Shown here one piece after another: positions 43,760 to 53,028 of a stretch of 56,001 bases of DNA (its first letter is position 1; the number at the start of each line of letters is the position of its first letter). Position numbers and translations under genes: made by a program. This stretch comes from CAZIFG01 sp964539135 (GTDB lineage Bacteria > Margulisbacteria > Marinamargulisbacteria > GCA-2716485 > CAZIFG01): positions 1 through 56,001 of the forward strand of contig CAZIFG010000011.1 of the NCBI GenBank assembly GCA_964539135.1. The letters are read 5' to 3'. A model generated the notes under the pieces. It did not search any database. It was not told the origin of the DNA and worked only from the letters and a program-made list of their open reading frames with translations.

Positions 43760-45130
43760 TTAAGTGGCTACTTTTCGCGCGGCGTTTCTTACAATCTCTG
43801 GAAGTGCGGGATGAATATAGATGGTGTCTAGCATGTCTTGAAGCGTGGCTTTCATTTTCATAAAGGCAATGCACATGTGGACCATTGTTGCGGCTTCTTT
43901 GCCGATGATGTGGGCCCCTAAAAGTATTTTGGTGTCTCTATGAAAGAGAAGTTTACAAAATCCCTCTTCTGATAATAGGGCCATGCCCATTGCGGATTGG
44001 GCATAATTGTTTTTCCCCACCACATAGGGAATGCCTGCGGCTTTTAAGTGTTCTTCTGTTGCGCCTACGGCCCCAATTTGGGGATTACTGAAAACCGCTT
44101 GTGGAATGGGTGGATACGTAATGGGTTTTGGGAACATGTCATCACTGAAGGCGGTATTAAAGACATATTCTCCTTCAAAATTGGCGGTATGGCGAAATAA
44201 ATGCCGGCCAATAATATCGCCAAAGGCCCAAATATTGGGGACGGAGGTTTGGAGTGTGTTATCGACTTGAATGAATTCCCTACTATCGCATTTAATGTCT
44301 GTATTCTCTAATTTTAAGAGGTCTGTGTTTGGTGTGACGCCTGTTGCTAAAAGTAGTGCTTCTGCCTGATAGTGATGCGGTTTTCCATTTTTATCTTGTG
44401 TGCTTACTGTAAATTGCTGACCATCGTATTTAACTGTTGTTGGGATTTCTTCCAGATGGACAGGAAATTTCTTTTGAAAACTGCTTTGAAAGGCGTTTGC
44501 AATTTCGGTGTCTTGCTCTTTGAGTAGGCTGCTTCTGACAATAAAATCGACTTTCGTGCCCATCATGGCGTAAAAATAGCCCAATTCTACGGCAATAAAT
44601 CCGCCGCCAATGACAATCATGCTTTTGGGACGTTCTGTACGACGCAGGGCTTCTTTGTAAGTCATGTAGGGAGTGCCTTCTAAGCCTGGAATGTTGGGGA
44701 TATGGGCTCTAACGCCTGCTGTGATAAAAATTTTATCCGAACTAAGATGCTCGCCGTTGACTTCAATGATTTTATTGCTGACAAAGTGGGCTTCGTGTCT
44801 GTAAAGATCTATATTAGGATGGGCTTCGTATACAGGGGGGATGCTATCGGAGTCTTTATCTATGGTTTGAGACACTCGGGATACTAGATTTTTAAAGTGA
44901 ACCTCAATGTCTTGGCTAACGGTGATGTCAAAGCGATGGGCATCTCTCAGTTCAGAGATAATATCTGCTGGATGAATGAGCATTTTAGAGGGGATGCAGC
45001 CATGATTGAGGCAAGTGCCGCCTAAACGCCCTTTTTCAATGATGGCCACTTTATGGCCTAAATTGGCAGCGGGACGCGTAATTTTAGCGCCAGCGCCAGA
45101 TCCAATTACAATGCTATGGTAGTGTTTCAT
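43760..45130 (-). CDS. Mycothione-reductase/Lpd-like flavoprotein disulfide reductase
   Basis: An FAD/NAD(P) disulfide oxidoreductase of 456 residues. The redox cysteines lie in GGTCLNHGCIPSKM (about residue 41). IVIGGGFIAVELGYFYAMMG is the NAD(P) site near 170, AFGDIIG the second FAD motif near 300, and the C-terminal IHPALPEIVRNAA carries the catalytic His-Pro. Details such as NIDLYRHEAHF and this ending are closer to mycothione reductases than to classical lipoamide dehydrogenase. The start is ATG 45130, placed by a TTGTCA-17-TACAAT promoter. It sits directly upstream of the glutamate synthase genes, with 98 bases between. A thiol-disulfide or lipoamide role cannot be separated by eye. Confidence 0.85.
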   Translation of the reverse strand: MKHYHSIVIGSGAGAKITRPAANLGHKVAIIEKGRLGGTCLNHGCIPSKMLIHPADIISELRDAHRFDITVSQDIEVHFKNLVSRVSQTIDKDSDSIPPVYEAHPNIDLYRHEAHFVSNKIIEVNGEHLSSDKIFITAGVRAHIPNIPGLEGTPYMTYKEALRRTERPKSMIVIGGGFIAVELGYFYAMMGTKVDFIVRSSLLKEQDTEIANAFQSSFQKKFPVHLEEIPTTVKYDGQQFTVSTQDKNGKPHHYQAEALLLATGVTPNTDLLKLENTDIKCDSREFIQVDNTLQTSVPNIWAFGDIIGRHLFRHTANFEGEYVFNTAFSDDMFPKPITYPPIPQAVFSNPQIGAVGATEEHLKAAGIPYVVGKNNYAQSAMGMALLSEEGFCKLLFHRDTKILLGAHIIGKEAATMVHMCIAFMKMKATLQDMLDTIYIHPALPEIVRNAARKVAT

Positions 45131-45140
45131 CAGACTTTCT

Positions 45141-45169
45141 ATTGTATTAGGAAGTCTATCAAATGACAA
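45141..45169 (-). promoter_or_regulatory. Promoter of the disulfide reductase gene
   Basis: On the minus strand, TTGTCA (45164-45169), a 17-bp spacer and TACAAT (45141-45146), with the ATG 10 nt later. It overlaps the codons of a longer alternative start (45169), which is therefore rejected. Confidence 0.6.
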
Positions 45170-45184
45170 TCGGTTCTGCTGAAA

Positions 45185-48100
45185 TTACTTTCGGCGTGCT
45201 AAAATGGTTACAAGCGCAGCCGCTACCCCCGTGCTTGCTGCTAATAGTAGCCTGCTTGAAATGACGCTGCTTTTTTTTGCTTGTTTTTTAGCTGCCATTT
45301 CTTTACGTAACTGTGTAAGATTTGTCTCATGTTCTCTTTCTAGTTGTATTAGATTTTTCTGTAACTCAGGTGAATTTTGGATGATATACATTAGGCTTTT
45401 TGTTAAAAAAAAGTGGCTGTTTTGATAGTTATTTCTAAATATTATTTCAGCTTGTTCTTTAGGGGAGCATGTTTTAAATGCCTCTAAAAATACCTCGGGA
45501 TGATGTTCTGAAAGCAACTGGCCAACACGTACGCCTTTCCGATCTGCTTTGCTTAAGATATCAAATGGGCATTTTGATAGTGTGTGAAACACAACCGAGT
45601 CATTTGCCTTTTCTGCAAAATAATGAGCAACTGTTTTTGCATCGCTATCTTCTAATTTTAATAGGTCATTTAAGGCCTCTGGAGAACAGGCTTTAACTAT
45701 AGCTTTTACGGTTTCTTCTGTTGATACATACTTGTTTTCATGTTTTGCAATTTTTAAAATTAATGGGATGTTTTCTTCATCTTTAATATCTAAAAATTTT
45801 CTTATATTTACTTCAAGAGGTACAGGCGGGGCGGTATCTTCTTTCAAAGAAGCTAAAAATTGTTCTGTGATGTAACCTCTGAAAAAGATAAAATGGGCTA
45901 AGGGTATGTAGTGACTGGTGCTTTTTGAGTTTAAAAATGCAAGTCTCTCTTCAACATTTCGGCAGCTGTTAAGTACGCCCATGACCATATCACCATAAAG
46001 ATAATCTCTCTGGGTATGTTCCGCTACAAGTGTCAGTTTAGCGTCTAGGGGCCATTCCCCTACTATTTTTTTGAATCTTCTGGGATAGTTTTCGAGCAGG
46101 TAAAATGCTAAAGTCCTCCCATTATGCTGCAGTCTTAATATATTTTGTTGTTTTTCTATGCTTAAGCGGCTGACGATCTCTTTTATATATCGAATACCTT
46201 GTTCCAATAATCCGATTGTGACAAAATTGAGTCTGCTGCTGGGTACTTGATGCATGATATTGGCTTCTAATTTTATTAAGGCAACGACAACTTCAGGACT
46301 TGCGTGGGTTGCCGCTAAGATAAGTGGGCTTTGACCTTCTTCGGTTGTTCTATTGATTTCTATGACAACACTGCTTGGATCTGTGTCATTTAACATTTTA
46401 AGCATTCTCTGAGCGATGTTCTCGTTTTTGCTCATGATGGCGCGCATCAGAGGGGTATGTCCGGTGCTATCTGCTTGAGTTAAGATTCCCCACCGTGTTT
46501 CCATTTCTGTACTTTCGGGGAATAGGTCCATGATGATATTGAGCATGTCAGGGTTTCCAGATTCACAGGCAAGTCCCACTAAATTTGGAACGGGATTTCT
46601 ACTGTCATGTGTTAGAACGTGGTTTTTTATTATTTCTGGATCTAACGTTAGTGTATGTAAAATCTCTACGGATCCACCCAGTACAGCATAGTCTAGTAAT
46701 GACATGTTATAGGTATCTTTTTCGAGAGGGTGTTTACTCATAAGACGTATCATGCCTTGAAAGAGTATCGTGTTTCCTGCTTTTGCGATTTCACCTAAAA
46801 GTCCGTGTACTAGGCCTTTTTCTTTTAAAGAGGCATCCAATTCTCCCGCGTGTTCTTGAATATAGGCGATTGTGTCAGTATCTGTTTGCTTTAATAAGGC
46901 TCCCAATTGGTCTCTTTTATCGTCCAAGGAGAGTTCTGGGTGATCGTGTCTTGTAAGATGTCTGGTTTCTAATATAGCAGTTATTATTTCAGGGACGGTT
47001 TTTTTAGGGTCTTCTAATAGTTCTTTTGCTGTTAGGTCCGCGATTAAATAATCAGGGCGTAAAATACTTCTTGTTATACTCACTTCTGCAGCGTCCATTT
47101 CTTCTTTTTGGGCAATGAGATAGCGATCGTTTAATTCATCCGGGACTGTTTCGGAGAGTGCTTTATAGAGCATGACCAAGGCATAGTTAATGTGATGTAC
47201 ATCTTGCACCCATTCTGGATGTACACCATTTAGCTCTAAAGCGAGGCGTATTCTTTCTTTGAGCCATTGGAATTGTTTTTTAGAGGCGGTATTTTCTTGC
47301 TTTAAGATAAGCTGTGCGGTTTCTTTGGTTCCAATGAGTGTTAAATCCCAACCTATGGAACAAAATCCACTCAATTCATCTTGGGTTGTTTTTAAGAGAT
47401 CGATTAAGTTCTGTTCGTCTTCTGTTGAGAGGGGGCTTCTTTCTAATACCAGTAGCGCGATATCCCCTAAGCGTTTTTCTGCGGCTTGGAAGCGTATAAG
47501 ATCTTGAGGGAATTTGACAGCTTTTGCTCTTACATAAGTGATGCTGATTTTAAAGACTTCTCTTAAGCCTGGATTTTCTATTTTTTCGACTTCTGCGTCT
47601 AGTTTAGGTCCTAGAAGGCCTTTGGCAATGTATAAGTCCAGTAGACTTTTATCGATTTGAATGCCAAGTTCTGTTGTGATGATTTGGAAATATTGACTTA
47701 ATGCATCGGGTTCTCTATACCCCTTTAAGATTCCAATTTGTTTTAAGGTTTCCTGCGCTTTTTCACTGAATTCCTCTATTTTCGGCATGAAGGCCGGAAT
47801 ATCTGTTAACTCTAAGGGAGGTTCTCCGAATACGATTTGATTCATAATGCGTTCTAGCGTGTTTTCTATTTTTTCGACTCGGGCGCGTGCTACGTTTGTT
47901 GTATATGTGTCTATATCTAATGTTCCATGATAGCGTCTTTTTATGGCTCCCATAACAATACTGTCTTCGCTTGCAGATTTTATGTCTTTAATGGCGAGCG
48001 CTACTTCTGGTTGCGTTAAGTCTTTTGAATGTTTTAATGTGAGATGCGCTATGGCGAGATCTGCTAGGGTCTGAATTTGAAAAATGCAAGCTCTTTTAGC

Positions 48101-48361
48101 AAAAATTGTATCATTTGAGACGCTTTTTATATTGAATAGTGTTAAAAACCTTACTATTTCAGGGGCTTCTGTGTTTACACCTTGAGGATCTTTTGCTAAT
48201 ACTTCACAAAGTTGAGATAACTTTCTTAATGGGACTAATTCTTGAGCGGATCCTGTGTTTAAAGTTTGGAGTGTTTGGATAAAAGAACCCCAGACCCTGC
48301 CCATTTCTTCTAATCGCAGTGTGTTTATGGCAATGATTCTTTTTTTTACAGATCGAAACAT
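45185..48361 (-). CDS. Large ankyrin-repeat protein with C-terminal tail anchor
   Basis: 1058 residues without a signal peptide. Residues 1-480 are helical and unrecognised. Ankyrin-type repeats run from about 510 to 730 (TGHTPLMRAIMSKNENIAQRML, GQSPLILAATHASPEVVVALI), with diverged ones after. A coiled coil near 1010-1035 (EREHETNLTQLRKEMAAKKQAKK) is followed by one hydrophobic segment, LLLAASTGVAAALVTILA, ending in ARRK. This layout matches tail-anchored proteins, and such anchors in bacterial effectors can direct them to host ER or mitochondria. That use here is inference. The gene starts 3 nt after a run of eight G. Confidence 0.85.
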   Translation of the reverse strand: MFRSVKKRIIAINTLRLEEMGRVWGSFIQTLQTLNTGSAQELVPLRKLSQLCEVLAKDPQGVNTEAPEIVRFLTLFNIKSVSNDTIFAKRACIFQIQTLADLAIAHLTLKHSKDLTQPEVALAIKDIKSASEDSIVMGAIKRRYHGTLDIDTYTTNVARARVEKIENTLERIMNQIVFGEPPLELTDIPAFMPKIEEFSEKAQETLKQIGILKGYREPDALSQYFQIITTELGIQIDKSLLDLYIAKGLLGPKLDAEVEKIENPGLREVFKISITYVRAKAVKFPQDLIRFQAAEKRLGDIALLVLERSPLSTEDEQNLIDLLKTTQDELSGFCSIGWDLTLIGTKETAQLILKQENTASKKQFQWLKERIRLALELNGVHPEWVQDVHHINYALVMLYKALSETVPDELNDRYLIAQKEEMDAAEVSITRSILRPDYLIADLTAKELLEDPKKTVPEIITAILETRHLTRHDHPELSLDDKRDQLGALLKQTDTDTIAYIQEHAGELDASLKEKGLVHGLLGEIAKAGNTILFQGMIRLMSKHPLEKDTYNMSLLDYAVLGGSVEILHTLTLDPEIIKNHVLTHDSRNPVPNLVGLACESGNPDMLNIIMDLFPESTEMETRWGILTQADSTGHTPLMRAIMSKNENIAQRMLKMLNDTDPSSVVIEINRTTEEGQSPLILAATHASPEVVVALIKLEANIMHQVPSSRLNFVTIGLLEQGIRYIKEIVSRLSIEKQQNILRLQHNGRTLAFYLLENYPRRFKKIVGEWPLDAKLTLVAEHTQRDYLYGDMVMGVLNSCRNVEERLAFLNSKSTSHYIPLAHFIFFRGYITEQFLASLKEDTAPPVPLEVNIRKFLDIKDEENIPLILKIAKHENKYVSTEETVKAIVKACSPEALNDLLKLEDSDAKTVAHYFAEKANDSVVFHTLSKCPFDILSKADRKGVRVGQLLSEHHPEVFLEAFKTCSPKEQAEIIFRNNYQNSHFFLTKSLMYIIQNSPELQKNLIQLEREHETNLTQLRKEMAAKKQAKKSSVISSRLLLAASTGVAAALVTILARRK

Positions 48362-48364
48362 GGT

Positions 48365-48372
48365 CCCCCCCC
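48365..48372 (-). promoter_or_regulatory. G8 tract in the ankyrin gene leader
   Basis: Eight consecutive G residues on the coding strand, 3 nt before the ATG, in the place of a ribosome site. Homopolymers here can slip and change initiation strength. Confidence 0.6.
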
Positions 48373-48520
48373 ATTTATGCGCTGTGTTGTATTTTTTTAT
48401 ATATTTTATTCTAAATTCACTTTAATTTACTTTTTTAAACATCCTATTTTTTTATGTGGTATATAAATGACACATAGCCCTCTTTAAAGGGATGTATTCT
48501 CAATGAAATCCAATCAGGCG

Positions 48521-49480
48521 TTATGAAATAGACGCGTATTGAGTTTTTTGTGTTTCTACAATTTTTTGGTAGTGTAAGATTGGTTCTATAGGACGGTGTC
48601 CGCCCTTTTCTTGGTCGTAGATGAAGAAGAGTTCTTTTGTGGTGGCGGCATCGGCGAGGGCCCTATGGGCGTTTTGATGGTTAATTTTATATTTCCGACT
48701 AAGTGCGCCTAAAGAGGCCTGCCCTTCTCCTAAGGCTCTGGCCCATTTTAAGGTGCAAATGACAGATTCTGCTTGCAGTAGCGTGTTGTATTTTTCACAC
48801 TGTAAAAGTAGCCATGGTAGGTCAAATTCGGCGTTGTGGCAGACAATTTTAGCGGTTCCAATAAATTCAACGATTTTGGGCATCAGGGTTTCTATACTGG
48901 GTTTTCCGGCTAACATTTCATCGGTTATGCCTGTTATTTTTGTGATTTTTTCGGGGAGTGGTATGGGGACGGAAATGAGTTGATTGTAGGTGTGTTCAAA
49001 GCCCTCTTCATCTATTTTGACCATGCCGATTTCTGTGATGTAATCTTTTACAGCTTCGAGCCCTGTGGTTTCAAAGTCTAAAAAGACCAGGGATTCTTTT
49101 TGTTCGCCAAATAAAGTGGCTTGTCCTGAGCATTTGGGGAAGAAAAAACACCGATGGCCTATATTGGCATTTTGTCTGTGTACAGTTGGCCCATGACAGA
49201 TTTTACATAGCGTTTTTGTGTCGATAATGAGTCCATTTTCTATCATGTGGGCAATTCTTTTGAGGTGAATTTGATGCTTACAGGCGCCACAGTTAAAATA
49301 GGTCCCAATGCTATCCGTTCCGAATTGTGTTTTGTCTATTCCTGCATCACAAATGGGACAGCAATATTGAGCTATAAAGGTACAGGCTTCGTTTTTACAG
49401 CGTAAGATATCTCCATCAATTTGAATGCTTCCCTCTTCTTGGCATAAAGGGCATGCTTTTTGGAGTCGTATTTCAGACAT
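48521..49480 (-). CDS. Zinc-ribbon protein with DnaQ-type 3'-5' exonuclease domain
   Basis: Residues 1-125 hold three Cys-rich ribbons (CPLC..CKNEAC, CCPIC..CGAC, CKIC..CFFFPKC), the last like topoisomerase-type C4 fingers. Residues about 130-300 are a DEDDh exonuclease with DFETTG, HNAEFD and HRALADA, the full active-site set. Cleavage of DNA or RNA ends is expected; the fingers would grip the nucleic acid. The gene start overlaps dcd by 8 nt. The fusion of three ribbons to DnaQ is not one I know as a standard family. Cysteine placement was read by eye. Confidence 0.85.
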   Translation of the reverse strand: MSEIRLQKACPLCQEEGSIQIDGDILRCKNEACTFIAQYCCPICDAGIDKTQFGTDSIGTYFNCGACKHQIHLKRIAHMIENGLIIDTKTLCKICHGPTVHRQNANIGHRCFFFPKCSGQATLFGEQKESLVFLDFETTGLEAVKDYITEIGMVKIDEEGFEHTYNQLISVPIPLPEKITKITGITDEMLAGKPSIETLMPKIVEFIGTAKIVCHNAEFDLPWLLLQCEKYNTLLQAESVICTLKWARALGEGQASLGALSRKYKINHQNAHRALADAATTKELFFIYDQEKGGHRPIEPILHYQKIVETQKTQYASIS

Positions 49481-50018
49481 GAATTTCGGTGTCTTGAAAA
49501 ATTCGACTGCCTACGGATTGCATTTGACCTTGATATTTTCCATTGTAGGGCAGACTGGCGGCTTGATCCATTTTACAAAAAACCAGTTGGCAAATGCGGC
49601 GTCCAGCTTCTAATTTGATGGGCAGGGTGTTGGCATTGTAGAGTTCTAGCGTTATTTTTCCCTCAAAACCAGCGTCTACCCATCCTGCGTTTTGAATGAA
49701 AAGGCCCATTCGGCCTACAGAACTTCGGCCCTCTACAAAGGCAGAATAGCCATTGGGGAGCTTAATATACTCCATGGTAGTGGCCAGTAAGAAGGTGTGA
49801 GGTGGAATGATAATAGAGTTGCTATTGATTTCGGTGTAATTGATTTCTTGATCGAATGTAATAAGGCCCTCATTTTTAGAACTGTCTTCTACAATCAGAT
49901 AATGGTTTCCCAGTCGACAATCGATAGAAGCGGGTTGTATCCCATTTTCGCTTAGAGGGTCTATGACAAGCTCTCCGGATTGGATCATGGCTTGAAGTGT
50001 TTTGTCTGATAAAATCAT
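49473..50018 (-). CDS. dcd: dCTP deaminase
   Basis: It deaminates dCTP to dUTP as part of dTTP supply; some members also split dUTP. The trimeric dUTPase-like fold is shown by GRSSVGRMGLFIQNAGWVDAGFEG (about residue 100-122) with the catalytic Glu in the following ITLEL, and GYSAFVEG. The ending, Q(S)VGSRIFQD, is diverged. It is 181 residues. Its start overlaps the previous ORF by 4 nt (ATGA) and its end overlaps the exonuclease gene by 8 nt. Confidence 0.94.
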   Translation of the reverse strand: MILSDKTLQAMIQSGELVIDPLSENGIQPASIDCRLGNHYLIVEDSSKNEGLITFDQEINYTEINSNSIIIPPHTFLLATTMEYIKLPNGYSAFVEGRSSVGRMGLFIQNAGWVDAGFEGKITLELYNANTLPIKLEAGRRICQLVFCKMDQAASLPYNGKYQGQMQSVGSRIFQDTEIHV

Positions 50019-50473
50019 GATGGGCTTATTTTAATCGATTCTATTGAAATTGTCACTTTTTTGTTGATTTGGTCTATAAAGGCTTGAAGTATTAATTTTC
50101 GGAATTTGAAAAAATCACGAAGTGTTTGATAGGCATATAAAAAATGATCGATGGAATATGGCCGGGGAGGTGTTTTAGGTTTTGGGGGTTCCCCTAACCA
50201 AGCGTTCATTATTTTTTCAATGTGGTTTTTTCGATGCGCTTTAATGCTATGGGCCGATCTTTTAATGAAGACTTTGTTTGCTTCGTTGATATATAGTCGG
50301 TGGACACAAGGTGCAATGGGTTCTCTCAGTGGAATATAGGAAGGCGTTTGATGATGGAACTGTTTAGCAACAGTCCTATGATTGGACTGTTTTGTGTGTA
50401 AAGGGGGCCGCCCTGTGGGTATGCCAGGGCGGTTCTTTATCATAGACGTTTTAAGCGTGCTTATGGGATTCAC
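50015..50473 (-). CDS. Hypothetical basic protein, 152 aa (start doubtful)
   Basis: The C-terminal two thirds (from about residue 55) read as a basic, Pro-rich then helical sequence with KAHRKNHIEKIMNAWLGE and a Tyr/Phe-rich end, and no known family. The first 40 codons lie across a hairpin and an IS-end-like repeat, so the real start may be internal. The 4-nt overlap with dcd argues that the 3' part is translated. Confidence 0.4.
   Translation of the reverse strand: MNPISTLKTSMIKNRPGIPTGRPPLHTKQSNHRTVAKQFHHQTPSYIPLREPIAPCVHRLYINEANKVFIKRSAHSIKAHRKNHIEKIMNAWLGEPPKPKTPPRPYSIDHFLYAYQTLRDFFKFRKLILQAFIDQINKKVTISIESIKISPS
50367..50391. repeat. Inverted repeat with MITE-end similarity
   Basis: AACAGTCC (50369-50376) pairs with GGACTGTT (50384-50391) across 7 bases. 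The left arm with its preceding GC matches the terminal sequence of the 137-bp MITE (GCAACAGTCC). Confidence 0.6.
50408..50440 (+). terminator. GC-rich hairpin with T-rich flank
   Basis: CCGCCCTG (50408-50415) pairs with CAGGGCGG (50425-50432), followed by TTCTTTAT on the + strand. No + strand gene lies upstream in range, so the direction is puzzling; it lies just before the genes on the - strand. Confidence 0.45.
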
Positions 50474-50482
50474 AGGGCCTGT

Positions 50483-51253
50483 TTAAGCGCTTAAAAGCTT
50501 GCTGAATTCGGCACTTTTTTCAAAGTAAAAGTTTGAAAAAAGATAAAAATGATCTAATTCTCGAAGTTTTACCAAAGCGTTTAACTCTTCTTGAAGGGTT
50601 TCTTTTGTGGGGCGGGTGGTTTCAAAGGCTCTTTGTTTTTCGACGATTCCTTTAATGGCTTCTTTGTGTTTTAAAATATCTTGAAAGGCCTTTGTAAACA
50701 CTTGATAGTAAGGTGTAAACGAAAAGGTTGTTTCCATTTTATCGTAAACAAATTCATGAAATTTATCTGCATGGCTTCTCGCCTCTTCGTAGTAGGCGCG
50801 TTCTGTATCTATCAGTTTAGCGGGATTGAATTGTTGTACGATTTTATTTGCGTCATCTATTGCGTTAAAAAACGCTTCGACACTCATATCTTTGATATTT
50901 TTTTGCATTTCTCTTAATTTTTTTAGAGCATCTTCTATGAATTTGTGTTGTTCTGGTGTTATTGCCACCATTTTCTCTAGATGACCCATTAATTTATTTA
51001 ATCCAACTTCTTTATTGAGGTAATCGCTTATTTTTAAACTGTCTGTTGAAGACGGTGTTATATAAATCCATTGTGTGTGAACTTGTCTTGCAAAACTTAG
51101 AATATGGTCTCTGACACTTTCTGGTCTGTCAGCTGTGATTATTGTGGATAAGGGGCGTTTAGAGGGTATTTCTTGGTCGAATTCCGGACCGCCTGTTTTT
51201 GTCCCCCATGGCGTTCGCATTACACTAGAACATAGACTTGGATTACTCATCAT
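50483..51253 (-). CDS. Hypothetical helical protein, 256 aa
   Basis: The N-terminal 90 residues are Ser/Pro-rich; the rest is highly charged and helical (for example HKFIEDALKKLREMQKNIKDM), likely coiled coil, without signal peptide or membrane segment. No family recognised. The start is ATG 51253, 5 nt after AGGTGG; a GTG at 51262 would overlap that site. It stands alone between nadE and the dcd group. Confidence 0.7.
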   Translation of the reverse strand: MMSNPSLCSSVMRTPWGTKTGGPEFDQEIPSKRPLSTIITADRPESVRDHILSFARQVHTQWIYITPSSTDSLKISDYLNKEVGLNKLMGHLEKMVAITPEQHKFIEDALKKLREMQKNIKDMSVEAFFNAIDDANKIVQQFNPAKLIDTERAYYEEARSHADKFHEFVYDKMETTFSFTPYYQVFTKAFQDILKHKEAIKGIVEKQRAFETTRPTKETLQEELNALVKLRELDHFYLFSNFYFEKSAEFSKLLSA

Positions 51254-51324
51254 AGGAACCACCTGCTTGTGTATATTTCCCCCTGATTATTTTATTGTCG
51301 ATTATTTTTTATCACAATTTCATT

Positions 51325-52938
51325 TTATGATTTATTTATGGTTAAATAGGCATTGGGTAGGCGTCTCCCTTTTCCAAAGGCGAGAGGGCTTATTTTTAAA
51401 ATGGGGGCAGATTGTTTACGCTTATGTTCATTTTTATGGACGGCATTTAAAACCCAATTTGTGATGTCTTTGGGATGCCCTAAGGCGATGATGTCTTCGC
51501 TGCTTTTTACGTCTTCTAGGTGAGCTTTTAGAATGGCATCTAATATTTCATATTCCGGAAGTGTGTCTTGATCTTTTTGATTGGGTTTAAGTTCAGCAGA
51601 GGGAGCTTTTGTTAGGGTGCTCTTAGGGATTATTTCCTTTTTTGTGTTGATAAACTGAGCGAGTTTGTATACTGTTGTTTTATATAAATCCCCTATTACA
51701 GAGAGTCCGCCATTCATGTCGCCGTAGAGGGTACAATAGCCTACGGCCAATTCGCTTTTATTACCGGTTGTGAGCAATAATCGATTTTCCCTATTGGCAA
51801 TGGCCATTAATACAGTGCCCCTGATTCTGGCTTGTAAATTTTCTTCTGTGGCATTTTCTGAGAGGGAGTCGTAATGCGGTTTTAGGGATGTTTTAAAGGC
51901 ATTTACAAGCATGTTTATAGAGATAATTTCAAAAGCAATCCCTAAATTTTGGGCAAGTGATTGGGCATCTTCAATGCTGTCCTTTGAGGAATATTCGGAG
52001 GGTAAGGCAATGCCCTTTACAGCGTCTTTTCCTAAAGCTTTTACGGCTAAGGCGGCGGTTAGAGCAGAGTCTATTCCGCCCGATAGACCTAAAACAACCG
52101 TTTGGAATCCGCACTTTTGAACGTAATCTTTTAATCCTAAACAGAGTGCTGTTTGAAGCCGTTCTAAGGGATTGGTTTCTTTAAACGCATGGCCTGTTTT
52201 AGGCCATTCAAGTGTTTCGATGGCTTCTTCCCCAAAAGGCGATGCATATCCAATAGTGCCATCTGGTAAATAGAGGGTACTTTGGCCATCAAAAATTAAA
52301 TCGTCGTTTCCGCCGACTTGGTTGACCATTAGTATAGGGGGCTTTGTTTTTTGAGCGTGCTTGGAAAAGAGATGAAAGCGTTCTTTTTCCTTTTCCAGAT
52401 AATAGGGTGATGCGGATAAATTGATGATGAGATCGCAGCTTTCTGAGGCTAAATCTTGAATGGGCTTTTTTGTATATTTTTGGTCCCAGGCGTCTTCGCA
52501 AATGGTAATGCCTATTTTTTTGTTCCCTATTTCAAAGGTTTTGGTTTCTGTGCCAGCTGTAAAATACCGGGATTCATCAAAAATATCGTAATTCGGCAGA
52601 TTTTGTTTGAAATAGGTTTGAATTATTTTCCCATTCAAAATGATAATGCAGGCGTTGTATAGGGCATGAGTGTTTTGCCAAGGGGTGCCAATGGCCATGG
52701 CTGTTTGGGGGACATTGGGACTCCATTCGAGTAGATTTTGAATGCTTTGATGGCAGTTTTGGATGAAATCAGGGCGTAATAATAAATCTTGAGGGGGATA
52801 TCCACAGAGGGTCAGTTCTGGAAATACAATGAGAGCGCTTCCCGATTCAGCGGCTTTTTGCGTGGCGGTTTTGATTTTAGATTCTATGCCGAGAAAATCG
52901 CCGATGTGAGGATTCAGCTGCCCTACGCTTATTTTCAT
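51325..52938 (-). CDS. nadE: Glutamine-dependent NAD+ synthetase
   Basis: It amidates nicotinate adenine dinucleotide to NAD using glutamine. Residues 1-265 are the nitrilase-type glutaminase with catalytic Glu in VFPELTLCGYPPQDLL (about 45), Lys in FKQNLPNY and Cys in ITICEDAW (about 150). Residues about 270-537 are the synthetase with GLSGGIDSALTAALA and TTGNKSELAVGYCTLYGD. It is 537 residues from ATG 52938. A TATAAT 7 nt before the ATG marks the start. A MITE-like end overlaps the -35 region. Confidence 0.96.
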   Translation of the reverse strand: MKISVGQLNPHIGDFLGIESKIKTATQKAAESGSALIVFPELTLCGYPPQDLLLRPDFIQNCHQSIQNLLEWSPNVPQTAMAIGTPWQNTHALYNACIIILNGKIIQTYFKQNLPNYDIFDESRYFTAGTETKTFEIGNKKIGITICEDAWDQKYTKKPIQDLASESCDLIINLSASPYYLEKEKERFHLFSKHAQKTKPPILMVNQVGGNDDLIFDGQSTLYLPDGTIGYASPFGEEAIETLEWPKTGHAFKETNPLERLQTALCLGLKDYVQKCGFQTVVLGLSGGIDSALTAALAVKALGKDAVKGIALPSEYSSKDSIEDAQSLAQNLGIAFEIISINMLVNAFKTSLKPHYDSLSENATEENLQARIRGTVLMAIANRENRLLLTTGNKSELAVGYCTLYGDMNGGLSVIGDLYKTTVYKLAQFINTKKEIIPKSTLTKAPSAELKPNQKDQDTLPEYEILDAILKAHLEDVKSSEDIIALGHPKDITNWVLNAVHKNEHKRKQSAPILKISPLAFGKGRRLPNAYLTINKS

Positions 52939-52945
52939 GGCGGTT

Positions 52946-52978
52946 ATTATACGGGTAGAAGGCATTTTGCAACAGTCC
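52946..52978 (-). promoter_or_regulatory. nadE promoter within a MITE-end-like sequence
   Basis: On the minus strand, TATAAT (52946-52951) lies 7 nt before the ATG. Upstream, 52960-52978 matches 18 of 19 bases of the MITE terminus (GGACTGTTGCAAAATGCCT). It supplies TTGCAA (52967-52972, 15-bp spacer) or TGTTGC (17-bp spacer) as the -35. Confidence 0.55.
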
Positions 52979-53013
52979 ATAATCTTTGACTGGATGTTTT
53001 ACATGGGGTTTCG

Positions 53014-53019
53014 TATAAT
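53014..53019 (+). promoter_or_regulatory. -10 box of the SNF2 gene
   Basis: TATAAT, 9 nt before the ATG at 53029, with no ribosome site; TTGACT upstream is 22 bp away, too far for a standard -35. Confidence 0.5.
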
Positions 53020-53028
53020 ATCTGCCTA

